From contig PJRA01000555.1 in the NCBI GenBank assembly GCA_016987375.1, positions 144,920 to 172,118 on the forward strand: 27,199 nt of DNA. Reading direction: 5' to 3'. Below, in pieces: positions 1-10,877 of the stretch (its first letter is position 1; each line of letters starts with the position of its first letter). Under the pieces are notes generated by a model that saw only the letters and a program-made list of their open reading frames with translations, was not told where the DNA came from and did no database searches. A program made the position numbers and the translations under genes. Origin of the DNA: Brachionus koreanus (lineage: Eukaryota > Rotifera > Eurotatoria > Ploima > Brachionidae).

Positions 1-638
1 CGATGCAAAACTTCCACACTATCTTCAGATTTGGGTTTCGACCTCATATTTAGATTCTACGTATATGAAAACCTAGGGTTAGCCAAAATTTTAGTGGGGG
101 TCAAAAATTTATTTTTTTTGGATAGGGGGGTCTGAAACTTTACAGCCTTATATTGAGTGTATCTTATTTAAGAGATTTTATCTCAGAATTTTATCAAACG
201 AATCTACCCGATCGACACTTTTTCTGATAGAGAATTAAATGTTCTCTATTCTGAGATGGTTATCTTTAAAAAAAAAAAATTGAGAATTTTTTCGGAAAAA
301 AATCGGAAAAATTTTGACATTTTTAACTTTTTTGGGATCTACTTTTTTCCAAACCCCTTTACCTATATATTATTATATATATTCTAAAACTAGACAAAAT
401 TCTGAACAAAACTATGGTTTTACTTTTTTTATTTATTTAGTTTAAAATTTTTTTTAATCGATCAAAAAGTGTCCATTTAAAAAAAAAAAATTTTTTTTTG
501 AAATATAAGTGAGAAAAAAAAACTTTAATGAACTTTAATGCAACAACACATACCACCCTTACTGTAAAATTAGACGATTTCAGGTATAAATTTAAATTCT
601 AAAAAAATTCTTAAATACTTAATTGAATAGAATTTTAG
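1..638. other. AT-rich non-coding stretch, likely intron or transposon flank
   Basis: I find no coding exon on either strand. The stretch has long A and T runs and two G-runs near 95-130. It ends in a plausible splice acceptor (TTTTAG at 633-638) just before the transposase coding piece, so part of it may be a decayed intron of that transposase. It also lies inside what would be an upstream intron of the ABCA gene if that gene extends to the left. Confidence 0.5.
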
Positions 639-1139
639 GTTAAAGCCAGGGGGATACTGTCCATGTGAACAATTGACTTGGTATGATGAAAATAATACTG
701 AAAAGACTCTTGATCTTTATTATGTAGATGGTGAAAATATAGGGAAAAGCAAAGGGTTAAAAAGTATTGCGTTAGAATTAGGATATGACTTGCCAGCAAA
801 AATAAAATTAGATCAAATTAAACAAATCCTATCTCATCATCCGGCATTCATGGGGTCTAAAAGACTTGAAACTCTAGGAAAAAAATATGGAAAAGATCAT
901 ATTTGTTCCAAAATGTCACTGCGAACTAAACCCTATTGAAGGCCTATGGTGTTGTCTTAAACAATACGTTCGAACTAGAACAGATCAGAGTTTTGATAAA
1001 ATGAAAATGTTAATTGATGATGCTCGAGACGATTTTATTAGAAAAGAAATTTATAAAAAAATTATTACGAAGATTTTGGAGGTCAGTCGATGCTTATTAT
1101 AAGGGATCAACTTATGGTGACGTTTACGCCATATTTTAA
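639..1139 (+). pseudogene. DDE transposase, C-terminal fragment (HCELNPIE family), frameshifted
   Basis: This is the C-terminal catalytic end of a DDE-superfamily transposase that is multicopy in several invertebrates (family recognised by eye, no formal name assigned). One frame runs 639-939 and includes LDLYYVDGENIGKSKGL and IKLDQIKQILSHHPAF. The reading then moves by one base near the A-run at about 879-885 into a frame carrying HCELNPIEGLWC, where the Glu codon at 938-940 is the expected catalytic E. A second one-base shift near 1074 restores the family's typical tail, FWRSVDAYYKGSTYGD, ending at TAA 1137-1139. The two catalytic Asp residues would lie upstream and are not visible. Two shifts and the missing N-terminus make it a non-functional copy, unless the A-run shift is a sequencing error. 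Confidence 0.8.
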
Positions 1140-1432
1140 AAACATTCGACGATATTTTGGCATTAGGGCCTTCTCCTGGTTAGCATTTAAATGAGGTCTC
1201 TTGTGTTTTAATACTTTTTGAGACGATTGAAATAGGCTCTGAGTTTAGCCACCATTAGTTTGGTCTCTATTTTCGTAGGTCTATCAGTTCCATTTTTTCT
1301 CTTGAATTTTATATCTTTTTTTTTATAATATCTAGCCAGCTTTTTGTATCCAAGACCAATAAATCGCCTTACAACTTCAGTTTTAGGAAAATTTTTGTTA
1401 GTTTCTACAAATCTTTTTTGATAGTTTGGTAA
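1110..1432 (-). pseudogene. Mariner-like transposase, N-terminal DNA-binding part, inverted relative to its catalytic part
   Basis: Read on the minus strand from 1432 downward, the sequence gives YQKRFVETNKNFPKTEVV, RRFIGLGYKKLARYYKK, then after a frameshift KRKNGTDRPTKIETK and LRAYFNRLKK. This matches the helix-turn-helix N-terminus of a mariner-like transposase, including the characteristic G-x-x-RPTK linker. A second shift near 1205 leads to LKHKRPHLNANQEKALM. The last 30 bases overlap the C-terminal tail of the neighbouring DDE fragment on the other strand, so the left edge is uncertain; 1195-1432 is the secure part. It points away from the catalytic fragment of what seems to be the same family starting at 1616. 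Confidence 0.65.
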
Positions 1433-1615
1433 TCAACTTATCGAAAATTTAACTTTTTGAATTTTTTTTTTCATTCTAAAACTAGCACTCTAGCATCAGT
1501 TTTATTTTAAATTTTACATTAGAATTGGGAAAGGTTTTCTCCACTCTTATAGCAAATTAAACTTAACTTTTGTGCCATTTTTTAATCCACACTTCTTAAT
1601 AGAAAGTTTTTTTTT

Positions 1616-2210
1616 TTGAAAAAAATTGCAGAAAGCATTTGCAGAAAGACTGCATATAACTTTATTAATCGAGATCTAAAAGACCAAAGAATACAAATAC
1701 ACCTAAATAAAGAGCCAAGCATCGTAATTTTGGATGATGAAAAATATTTTTGTTTTGCTCGTTTGAATGAAGTGCCAAGAAATACTGGGTATTATAGAGA
1801 TGGCAAAAAAAATGTCCAGAAAATATTCGTTTTGCTGGAAAAGAAAAGTTTCCGAAAAAAATTCTTATGTGGAAAGCAATTTCTGTATGCGGAATGTCAA
1901 AGCCTTTTTCGCTTGTCCAAATCAAAAGCCATAAATTAAAAGTTTTATGTCAAAAAATGCTTGAAACAATGACTTCTACCATAGATCGAAAAGTATCACA
2001 GTGACTATAATTATTTGCTTTTGCTTGACTTAGCAAATTATAAGGGTTTGAATATTGTATAACAAATAATGCACCAACCGTTATTGCATACCGTGTAGTA
2101 GATATTTAAAACCTTTATTCTTGTAAAGAGCTCTTGGTCAAAATTTCTCTAAATTTATTTTGCTTTTAACGTTTATCAAAGCGCCATCTTTACATAACAG
2201 GATTAGGTTG
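1616..2210 (+). pseudogene. Mariner-like transposase, catalytic core, heavily mutated
   Basis: The frame from 1616 gives SIVILDDEKYFCFA, matching the first catalytic Asp region of mariner-like elements (usually DDE-YF). A one-base shift near 1815 leads to KFPKKILMWKAIS and GMSKPF. Shifting back gives AIN, a stop, KFYVKKCLKQ, another stop, then IEKYHSDYNYLLLLDLAN around 1930-2050, which aligns with the family's second catalytic Asp block (normally WPDLAS). Several in-frame stops follow, and faint similarity continues to about 2210. At least three stops and two frameshifts make this a dead copy. The Trp-Pro of the second block is replaced by Leu-Leu. Confidence 0.75.
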
Positions 2211-2816
2211 AGTTTGTTGAATTAGGTCCAATTTGATTTATGTTCTCATAAATTCGAAAATAGATCCAATTATCATCAAAATTAATGATCAGTTTAAAAA
2301 AGAGGATTTTTTAAGTAGTTTCCAGTAAATTTCAATGCGTTGTTGAATATGTTGAATAAGAAATCTGTCAAATCATGACGAACTACTCGGTAACTTGTGT
2401 TAGCTTTTCTTAATAAATTAAGATGAATAGTTTTTGTTGATTGTGATGTGTAAAAGAGCATAGTGTGATGATGATTGGGAGTTGAAGAGGGAAAATATCC
2501 GAAATTGACAATTCATATTCATATTTTGGCACTAAACAATTGAAATTTAACATTTAAAATATTTCTTATTGCTGTTTCAAATAAATTTAATATAAAAAAA
2601 AAAACTGTTGCTGATATGTCTTTTTTCTATTTATTAAAAATTTATTAAAAACCATATAATGACGTGAATACCAAAATTTCTGTTTTGATATTTTTTAAGA
2701 ATTAAATAAATAAAGAGTGAGACATTTTGAAGAGCATTTATTTCTGGTTACTTTAATATAAAATATGACTTAAAGTTTTAGAACTAAAAATAAAATTATT
2801 AAATTTTTTTTAAAAG
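2211..2816. other. Non-coding, presumed intron upstream of the first visible ABCA exon
   Basis: No exon encoding the ABC Walker A start (G-x-N-G-A-G) is visible. The stretch is simple AT-rich DNA. It ends with the acceptor TTTTAAAAG at 2808-2816, directly before the KTT of NBD1, so it should be intronic. No recognisable repeat family was seen. Confidence 0.6.
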
Positions 2817-5800
2817 GAAAAACAACTTTGTTTAATATTTTGACTGGTCTGCTAACACCAGACAGTGGAACAGCTAGATTTTTTAATTTTGTAAATTGAA
2901 TTTAAAAATAAAAATATTTTTTAATTAAAAACTCTTAATATTAGGATATTCTTTCGGACAGAGATCTAAACGATATAAGAAAAATGAGTGGCGTTTGTCT
3001 TCAACAAGATGTTTTGTATGATCTTCTTGATTGCTATGAACACTTGGAATTGTATGCCTATTTAAAAAATATGCCTAGAAATCAAATAAAAGAAAAAGTA
3101 TAAAAATTAACAATTTCAAGTGAGATATGGTTTTTAATAAATTTTAAAGATCGAAGAAACTTTGAGTAAAGTTGGCCTAATTGATTGCAAACATTCAAGA
3201 GCAAATCAACTAAGTGGTGGACAAAAGCGAAAATTGAGTATTGCCATTGCATTAATTGGAGATCCAAAAGTAAAACATACTAAACAAAAAATAAAAAATA
3301 TTCATTTATTTTAAATTGAATTTGTTTTTTTTCTAGATTTTAATTCTTGATGAACCAACTTCTGGAATGGATCCCAGTTCACGCAGAGAAATTTGGTCTT
3401 TACTTCAAAGTCTTCGTCAAAATAGAGTGATTCTTTTGTCCACCCATTTCATGGACGAAGCAGATATTTTAGCTGATAGAAAAGCAATCATTTCTAAAGG
3501 AAAATTGAAATGCGTTGGATCTAGTTTGTACTTAAAAAATAGATTTGGCCTAGGCTATCATTTAAAATTGATTGCGAATCAAAACATTGATCAAGAGCCT
3601 GTGGAACTTACTTCAATGATAAAAAGACATGTTGCAAATGGCGAGCTGGAACGATTTAGTGGAAAAGAAATCTCGTACACACTTCCAATTGATTCGGTTG
3701 GTAATTTTCAGTCTCTTTTCGAAGACATAGAGAAAAATGCTCAATCCATTGATATTGAAAATTTTGCTATTTCAATGACTCTTTTAGAAGAAGTGTTCTT
3801 AAAACTTGCTGATGAAGTTCATGATGAAAAAGAGGATGATAATCCAAGTGATTCAAATATTCAATTAGAAATTAAATTCAGGCCGGCTTTTTTTAAGTTC
3901 ATCCCTGCAAATTATTTCACAATTTTCAAACTTAGATTTTTAATGGCTTTTAGATTTAAAGTAGCTTTTTTGTATCGGTTTGTTTTTCCGATTCCTTCTA
4001 TTTTGTTAAGTATTATTTTGCCAAAAATAATTAAATCACTAAATTTTGTCAACACAAATGTAAGTAAAAATTATTTAAAAAAGGACTCTAATTAACCTGT
4101 CACATATATAATTAAAAGTCACAAAAAAATGAATTTATTGTCTCATAAAAAATGTATAGATCATATATATAAAACGTTTTAACTAACGTTACTAACTTAA
4201 TCGATTTCTTTCCTTTCTTCTTTCTTCTTTTTTCTATCTTGGAAAACGAAATATTAAAAAAAATAATAAATTATGCTAATTAATTTTAAAAAATATTTTT
4301 CGAACTAATAAAAAAGAATGTTATTTTCAAATAATTTATTAATAGTGATCCATGCGCAAATAATTAACATAATCACACACATAATTTTATTTGTAATTAG
4401 ATTTTAAATTAGCGTAATATTTTTTTGATATTTCTTTTTTAAAAAGAAGAGGAGGAAAGAAAAAAAATATGATGAAGTTAAATTTAAAACGTACTGTATG
4501 AATTATTTATCACATAAAAATTTAACTTGCTACAGAAATATATTACCAGTCATAAAAATAAATTAATTAACATGCAAATTGCTAAATTGGTAGAGTCCGA
4601 ATCCCAGTGTCAGTCTACAAGCATTACAAAACAAGCATGTAAACAATTTCTTAATTCAATCAGAATTTGTGAATGGAAAATTTTTAGGGATATTGTTGAC
4701 AATGAATAAGATTGATTATCCTCAACGAACAAAACTAGAAACTAAAAGATAAAACTAAAAAATCAGATCAAACTGAGCAAAATAATATTTAATTCTCTAA
4801 TTCGATCAACACTCGACTATTCACACGTTATTCTAAACACTGGTACCCAAAGAATCTCAAAACACCTTCAAATTTTTCAAAACAAAATCCTCCGATCAAT
4901 CAAACGTTTTCAATTTAAAACCTCGACAGAGACTACACATCAAACTTTAAAAATCGATCTACTAGAAACAAGGCTATAAAAAACTATTTATCAAATTCGT
5001 TTTGTCACAAGACCAAGATGACCTGATCACAAACAATCTTCAAAACTACGCAACAAACTCAACTCATAAATTCAAAACACCTTTTGATAACTTTTTAGAT
5101 TATGAACAAGACTAAACTTTTCTTATCTTTTATTAATCTGTAAATAAGTTTATGTACAAAAATTTTTATCTGTATCTCTTTAATTGTATTGAACATTTTT
5201 ATAATCGCATGGGTTGAAAAGAAGGTTTTAAAGAAGGTATTCTGAACTTTCCAAGGGTCACGGTTCTTAAATTATAATTTAAATAAAAATAAAAACTAGA
5301 AACAAAGCACATGAATTTGTCCATTTTGTTACAAACATTATACGTGCAGACATACTGGCATAACATAAAGTCCCTTCGATAAAAAATGCGGCATCATTCG
5401 TTCAAAAATAAATAACTAATTTGCCAATGATTTAACTGTTTGGTCAATATTAAAGAGTATTGACTACATTAACATTTCTCTGCAGAGAAAACTTGAGAAA
5501 ATTCACAGACGGATGACCAAATGGCGATTAAAGGTGAGCACACAAAAAACTGCATCTATTCTTTTTAATCGAGAAAACCAATTCTATAGAAAAGAGCCGA
5601 ATATGGAGTAACAATTAACAGTGAAAAAAAACCAAGATTTCTAGGTATCACTCAGGATCCAAGTCTAAGACTAAATAAGTTTGCAAAAAATATATGTTTC
5701 TTTTGCTCCACTAGTCATGTCCAAGAACAATCAAAATTTATTAGAAGGTATACAACGAAAACCCATAAAGTACTCCTACAACAAACCTAGAGACACCAAA

Positions 5801-8800
5801 ACAACTGAAATTTATAAGTTAGTAAATCTTGAACCAGTCATGAATCGTTCATGTCACTTGACAAACAAATACATTTGTAAAGCTGCATTTGTAATATAAC
5901 AACTTAATTCGAGAAGAAATACAATCTAGCTCAGAACATTGATGAGGGTGTCCTTTGTAAAACTAAGGCTCGTCCGACAATTTTTGGTTATATCAAAAAC
6001 AGTAAAGAAATGTCAAGTAGCAGATATTTCAACAATAATCTCTTCCTAGATCTGGAAAAATATAACAATGAAAAATTCGAAACAAATTCAAATGAAGTTG
6101 AAATTAAACAATGATGGGCTATAAGCGATCATTATCTCGAAGTCCATGTGAAAAATGTCATTAAACTTAATTAAGTCAAATTAATAGATATAAACTATTA
6201 CTTTTATTAAAAAAAAAAAACTATTGCTTTTCTATCTTTTTTCTTTAATTTGTTTTGTGACACCTAATGCATATATGTGATAATCTATAAAAAATTTATG
6301 ATACTTTAAAAATTTTGGATCAAAATTTCTTTCGGACTAAATGTTTTAACTTCAATCAGGTAATTTAGGTCAAAACATTTGGTCGGCCAATTTCGCGGTC
6401 CAAAATTTTGGCCACATACAAGACCACTTGTACGGTTCCCGGGACAAAATTTTTATGACAAATAAATACATTTATGTGAAAATTTCATTTTTAATGTGAC
6501 ATTCTAATATATTCCCTGTAACACTCAAAAACCGGAGGGGTCTTTTGAACCCCTTTTGTAACTTTCTTTATTTGTTTTTTATTCAATAAATTTAATAATT
6601 TTTTTATATTTTTTTTCAATCATATCTTAAATAAAAAATATTAAAAAATTATTTTATTGTTTTTATAAAATAATTTTATTTTTGAAGTGTTAAAAAAGAT
6701 TTAAATAAAAGAGTCAAAAAAGTCATCCGGTTTTTGAGTGTTAAATAAAAAGTTTTAAATTAAATAATCATTTTAGAATCTGCCAACAATCGATTTGGCA
6801 ATAAATGAATATTCAACTGTTAAAAATCCTTTTTTGATCGTAAACAAGTCAAATGTTGATCACTTAGTAAATAGTTTGGTTGTCAACTATCAGTTAAATC
6901 CACAACCCATTAAATTTGCTCAATCAGAATCAAACATTTCTTTTAACAACTATGCTGGACTTATTCATCCGGAGAATAAAGATGATTTGGTTCTTTTTTA
7001 TAATGATTCAGCAGTTTTTAGTGTACCTTATCTGATTAATACCTATACCAATTTGCTTTGTCGCATGAATGGAATTTCGCTTTTAAATGCAAGTTTAACT
7101 ACATGGCCACCTGTAAAGAACGATGATAGTTCTTTTTTTGACGCTAATAGTTTTACAACACTCATCATTCTTGGTATCAGTTTAATTTTTCCATTGGTCT
7201 CATTTGCTGCTGAAGTTGTTCAAGATAGAGAAGTAAAATAAAAAAAATGAAAAATTTTTTTCTAAAAATAAAAAATTTTAATTTAAAAAGCAAAAATGTA
7301 AAAGTCAATTGAGATTAAGCGGATGTGAATTTTGGAATTATTGGATACCAACTTTAACGGCATATTTGATCCAGAGCAGTTTTTTGCCAATTATTTTATT
7401 TTTTTTTATTTATGCCATACCACCTTTGAACATTGCCGAATTCATGCCATCCGGTGCTGTTTTCTGCATTTTCCTCACTACAATCATTTACATTCCACTC
7501 AATTTACTTTTTGTCATGTGTCTATCGTTCATATTTACAAAAAAAGAAACAACTCTATCTTTTCTTTTCACATTTCTATTGCTAGTAAATCAAATTTTCT
7601 AAACTCAGAAAATTTGAATTTAATTTAATTTTTTTTAGATTTTTACCATTCCTTATTTGATAGTTACTCTAAGTCAAATATCTAGTTTAAAAACATCAAA
7701 CATTCTACATATTGTCTTTACGCTAGTCGATCCTGTATATGCATTTATCGGAAATTATAACAGAATAGCCCAAGTAGTAGCAGTTTTTTCTATACTATCA
7801 TTTTAATATCTACTCAAATTTTTTTACTAAAGGTGTATTTAAACCAAAAGGTTGAAGATATAAAATTGGGAAAAAATTCAACAACTGTTCCTTTCAGTTC
7901 GTATTTCGAATTTAATCTTTACTTCATACCCTTGACTTTAATATTTGTAATTCATGCAGACTATTTTACTTTATTGATACATATTTAATTTTTATGAAAT
8001 ATATTAAAGGGTTTAATCAACATATTTATTTATGCTTTTTTATTGTATTTTATCGAATCTCTGTACAATGGGATTAATTTATTTGATAAAATAACTGGAA
8101 ATAAGCGCATGATTTGGCCAAATTACGACACAATTCAAAATGAAGATTCTGATGTCAAGCTAGAACGTGACAACCTATCAAATAATAATTTAGAAGTAAC
8201 AAAAAAATTGAATAAAAATATAAAGTAATTATTTTGTCTTGTTCAAGACTTGTCCATTATCTGTGAATGAAATTAGAAAAGATTTTAGCAAAAAATATAC
8301 TTTGACTAAACAAATTCAAAAATTTAATAATCTATTTTCACGAAAGCGAAACAATGCTAGTTTACAAAAAATAGAGAAAAAAATTGCTGTACGAAACTTG
8401 AGCATTGGTTTTAGACAAGGAGAAATATTCGGCCTTCTTGGAACAAATGGAGCTGGAAAAACAACAACAATAAATATGATTTGTGCCGAGTTAAAGCCAG
8501 ATGCTGGATTGATTAAGATAAAAAATGAGCCGTTTAGTTTGAAAAACATTCAATTGTTTTGTCAAAGTGTAGCAGTTTGTCCTCAGCATAATCCATTCTG
8601 GGAAGAATTGACTTTAATTGACCATTTAAAAATCTATGGCTCGTTAAAAAAATTATCTGATCAAGAAATAATGTCTTTGTCGTTCAAGTAAACTTTCACA
8701 TTTTCCATTTCTAAATTGACTGTTTAATTTGAAGATTCATGGAAATGCTTGGAATAACTGAACATTGCGAGAAAAAAGTCAAAAATTTAAGCGGTGGCAC

Positions 8801-9825
8801 CAAAAGAAAACTTGCCTATGCTATAACCTTGTTTGGAAATCCTGAAATTACCTTATTAGATGGTTGTTCAACATAATCTAAATCAATTTACAAATTAAAA
8901 AAATATATGTTAATTGATCTTTTTACTTTAAGAGCCATCCACAGGACTAGATCCACAATCGAAAAGAAAATTTTGGTAAAAATTTCTATAAATAAATTTG
9001 TGCAATTAATTTAGATAAGAAATTGCAGATAGATATTTATCTAAATAATTTAATTATAAAATAAAAGGAAAAGACTAAAATTATGGTCAGAATTCTTTTT
9101 TAAAGAAACAAGATTAGATTTTAATTATCTGCTTTTTTTTATTCTTAAAATTTACATTTATATAATTTTAAAAACTAAATAAAAGGAATGCTATTTCAGA
9201 AACATTGGTCATGACAAACAAATCAGCAATTTTGACCACCCACTCAATGGAAGAAGTTGATTAATTTTGTTAATATTCATGATTAAGTTGTTTTAATTTT
9301 TTTTTCGAAAAGGCTGAGGCCCTTTGTCATAGAATTGGTATAATGGTCAATGGAGAACTAAAGTAGAGAATTTTATTAATCTATATTTGGACATTGACAA
9401 TTTTGGAACAAAAAAAAATAAAATTTTTTTCCAAAGGTTTAATATTTGTTATGTTGTTACAAAATTGTTTATATCTTTTCGAATGAAAATAATTGAACTG
9501 TTTTGAATGATTGATTTTTAGGTGTCTTGGATCAAGTCAATATTTGAAAGAAAAATTTGGAGCTGATTACCTCTTAGAAATGAAAATAAATGTAAACAAA
9601 ACTGAAGAGTTGAATCTAATTCTAAATGAGTTATTCAACGGTCAAGCTATTCAATTAGATTGTTTTTTAGATCATAGGCTTTATTCTATTCCTAAAAATG
9701 TGATAAAATCGCTAGGGAGGATTTTTAAAGTTCTCGAAAATGCCAAATATGGTGATTTAATACGACAGTATGATTTTAGCCAAACAACTTTGGAGCAAGT
9801 TTTTATGCAATTTGCCAAATCATGA
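2817..9825 (+). CDS. ABCA-subfamily ABC transporter, 3' two-thirds (15 exons), 5' end missing
   Basis: ABCA proteins are full transporters that move lipids across membranes using ATP. Exons: 2817-2890, 2945-3097, 3150-3269, 3337-4059, 6777-7232, 7291-7584, 7639-7773, 7833-7946, 8010-8195, 8248-8687, 8735-8862, 8933-8975, 9186-9255, 9313-9362, 9522-9825. Codon phase is continuous throughout, giving 1095 residues. NBD1 starts inside Walker A (KTT) and has Q-loop LQQD, signature LSGGQKRK, Walker [11 protein letters not shown] and H-loop STHFMDEAD (residues 1-150). TMD2 spans roughly residues 325-710, with one helix in the fourth exon and the rest from about residue 485. NBD2 has [33 protein letters not shown] (split by an intron) and TTHSMEE. 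The tail [12 protein letters not shown] is typical and the stop is TGA. ABCA proteins are normally about 1600-2300 residues, so TMD1 and the start of NBD1 are missing. No frameshift is seen. The subfamily member is not resolved; it is ABCA3-like in layout. Confidence 0.93.
4060..4769. other. 5' part of the long ABCA intron
   Basis: The intron opens with a canonical donor GTAAGT at 4060. The sequence is AT-rich with a pyrimidine-rich run at 4201-4240. A 60-codon open frame at 4527-4709 has no recognisable similarity. I see nothing else until the LINE fragment begins. Confidence 0.6.
4770..5290 (+). mobile_element. LINE (non-LTR retrotransposon) ORF2 C-terminal end plus 3' UTR, inside ABCA intron
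   Basis: The frame through 4788-4975 reads [47 protein letters not shown] and [10 protein letters not shown]. This is the conserved C-terminal domain after the reverse transcriptase of invertebrate non-LTR elements. After a TAA and a frameshift it continues as [15 protein letters not shown] and ends at TAA near 5115. About 170 bases of 3' sequence follow, ending in an AAATAAAAATAAAAAC-type tail, as expected for a LINE 3' end. The RT palm is missing, so this is a 5'-truncated dead copy. It has the same orientation as the host gene. Confidence 0.75.
5410..6180 (+). mobile_element. LINE reverse transcriptase 3' fragment with mutated active site, inside ABCA intron
   Basis: The frame at 5420 reads [20 protein letters not shown], then [18 protein letters not shown] and [17 protein letters not shown] palm motif C followed by the thumb. 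The usual F/Y-A-D-D is FAND here (codon AAT at 5426-5428). After shifts it continues with [14 protein letters not shown], then [15 protein letters not shown] and [11 protein letters not shown] (to 5898), then [19 protein letters not shown] (5940-6000). This order matches the RT thumb and C-terminal region of a non-LTR element. Several frameshifts and stops are present. It is a separate insertion from the 4770-5290 copy, because C-terminal sequence occurs in both. Confidence 0.75.
6519..6743. mobile_element. MITE-like element with perfect 18-bp terminal inverted repeats
   Basis: TAACACTCAAAAACCGGA at 6519-6536 is the exact reverse complement of 6726-6743. Weaker complementarity continues inward for about 15 bases on each side (GTCTTTTGA against TCAAAAAAGT). 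The 225-bp interval is AT-rich with no open frame, so it looks like a short non-autonomous DNA transposon. A TA at each outer edge could be part of the repeat or a TA target duplication. Its right end lies 33 bases before the ABCA exon starting at 6777. Confidence 0.7.
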
Positions 9826-10189
9826 CTTAGTGGAGTAAAATAATTTTTATTTTTTTTTAGAATTACTTATAAATTATTTAAAGGTAAAAGTTAAATGAAA
9901 TAAAAAAACTTTTTAAAACTAGCATTAAATAAATTAATTGGCAATAAATATTTTATTTATAAATATTTTTTCTATAATTAAAAATTGAATACTTTTTTAA
10001 TACAAAAAATACAAGCTATTAACTAATCTAAAATGACTTTGTGATTTATGATTATTATTTTTAAATTAAATCAATAAGGTATAATTTATTTTAGAGTAAA
10101 AGAACATAAAAAATATAAGGTTTGTTTTTCTCAAGAAAAATGGCCAAATTTTTTTATTTCATCATTATTCTAAATTTTTTTAAAAGATG
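9826..10189. other. 3' UTR of the ABCA gene and intergenic DNA
   Basis: The stretch is AT-rich and non-coding. Candidate polyadenylation signals AATAAA occur at 9928-9933 and 9943-9948, about 105-120 bases after the ABCA stop, and probably end that transcript. No other structure was recognised. Confidence 0.5.
9928..9948 (+). promoter_or_regulatory. Candidate polyadenylation signals for the ABCA gene
   Basis: Two AATAAA hexamers (9928-9933 and 9943-9948) lie about 105-120 bases past the ABCA stop. In DNA this AT-rich the hexamer is common by chance, so position is the only support. Confidence 0.35.
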
Positions 10190-10690
10190 GTTTATGTTTA
10201 TTGTGACTAGGCCTACTTGAGTAATCTCCTTGAACACAAATCATATATAATTGACTCACCATTAGAAGAACAATCTCTAGATTCTTCAATTTTATCTTGA
10301 AAGTATTCATTAAGGTCGTCAAAAAATTTATTATTGATTATTGATTTTTACACTGAGAATTTTTTATGGATGCCAACGATTTAAAAGCTGATTTGATGCA
10401 AGTTTCAATTTGGTCTTTTCTATTGTTTCTACAGTTTAGACATACTCCTAAAAATTTTATTTTTACAACTTTTTCAATCTCTTCATTGTACATCGTCGGC
10501 TTCTTTCAATCATTTAAGAGTTTCTTCCGAAAATAATGGATTGTGTCTTATTTGGATTGAATTTTATTTCATTTTTTATTCTATATTCTTCACATATTTA
10601 GTGCTTCAAGTGGTTATTTGATGCTTGGCATTTAAAGTAGAATATCATCCGCATAAAGTATTAGTAAGTATTCCAAGGGATTGTTATTTT
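10190..10690 (-). pseudogene. LINE reverse transcriptase fragment (YADD box and thumb)
   Basis: On the minus strand, NNNPLEYLLILYADDILL contains an intact Y-A-D-D active-site box near 10645. A stop and shift lead to CEEYRIKNEIKFNPNKTQSI and IFGRN, the thumb K-T-x-x-(I/F)-F motif. Then come IKFLGVCLN, RKDQIETCIKSAFKSL and, further on, NEYFQDKIEESRDCSSN. Several stops interrupt it. The upstream RT motifs, including the usual G-x-R-Q-G block, are absent. Confidence 0.7.
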
Positions 10691-10877
10691 AGTATACTGA
10701 AAAAACTATTATACACACAGACAAAACTTTTCATTTTACCAATTTTTCATTTCAACAAACTTGCATTATTAACAAACCAAAAACCTTAAAAACATACTAA
10801 AATCTTTTTAGCACATTTAAAAATATAATAAAAATTGAAAATATTTTATAATTTAAAAAAAATGGAAACAAGAAGAC

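Noticed and set aside
200..475. Possible inverted repeat sharing GACACTTTTT near 212 and 465
   Set aside because: The match is only about 10 bases plus a loose GATCGA-like extension, too weak to call a transposon end.
4201..4240. Pyrimidine-rich run in the ABCA intron, possible splice-related tract
   Set aside because: No AG acceptor or exon follows it, and similar simple-sequence runs are common across the window.
4527..4709. A 60-codon open frame inside the ABCA intron
   Set aside because: It has no recognisable similarity and lies in an intron next to LINE debris. Its length is not unusual for chance here.
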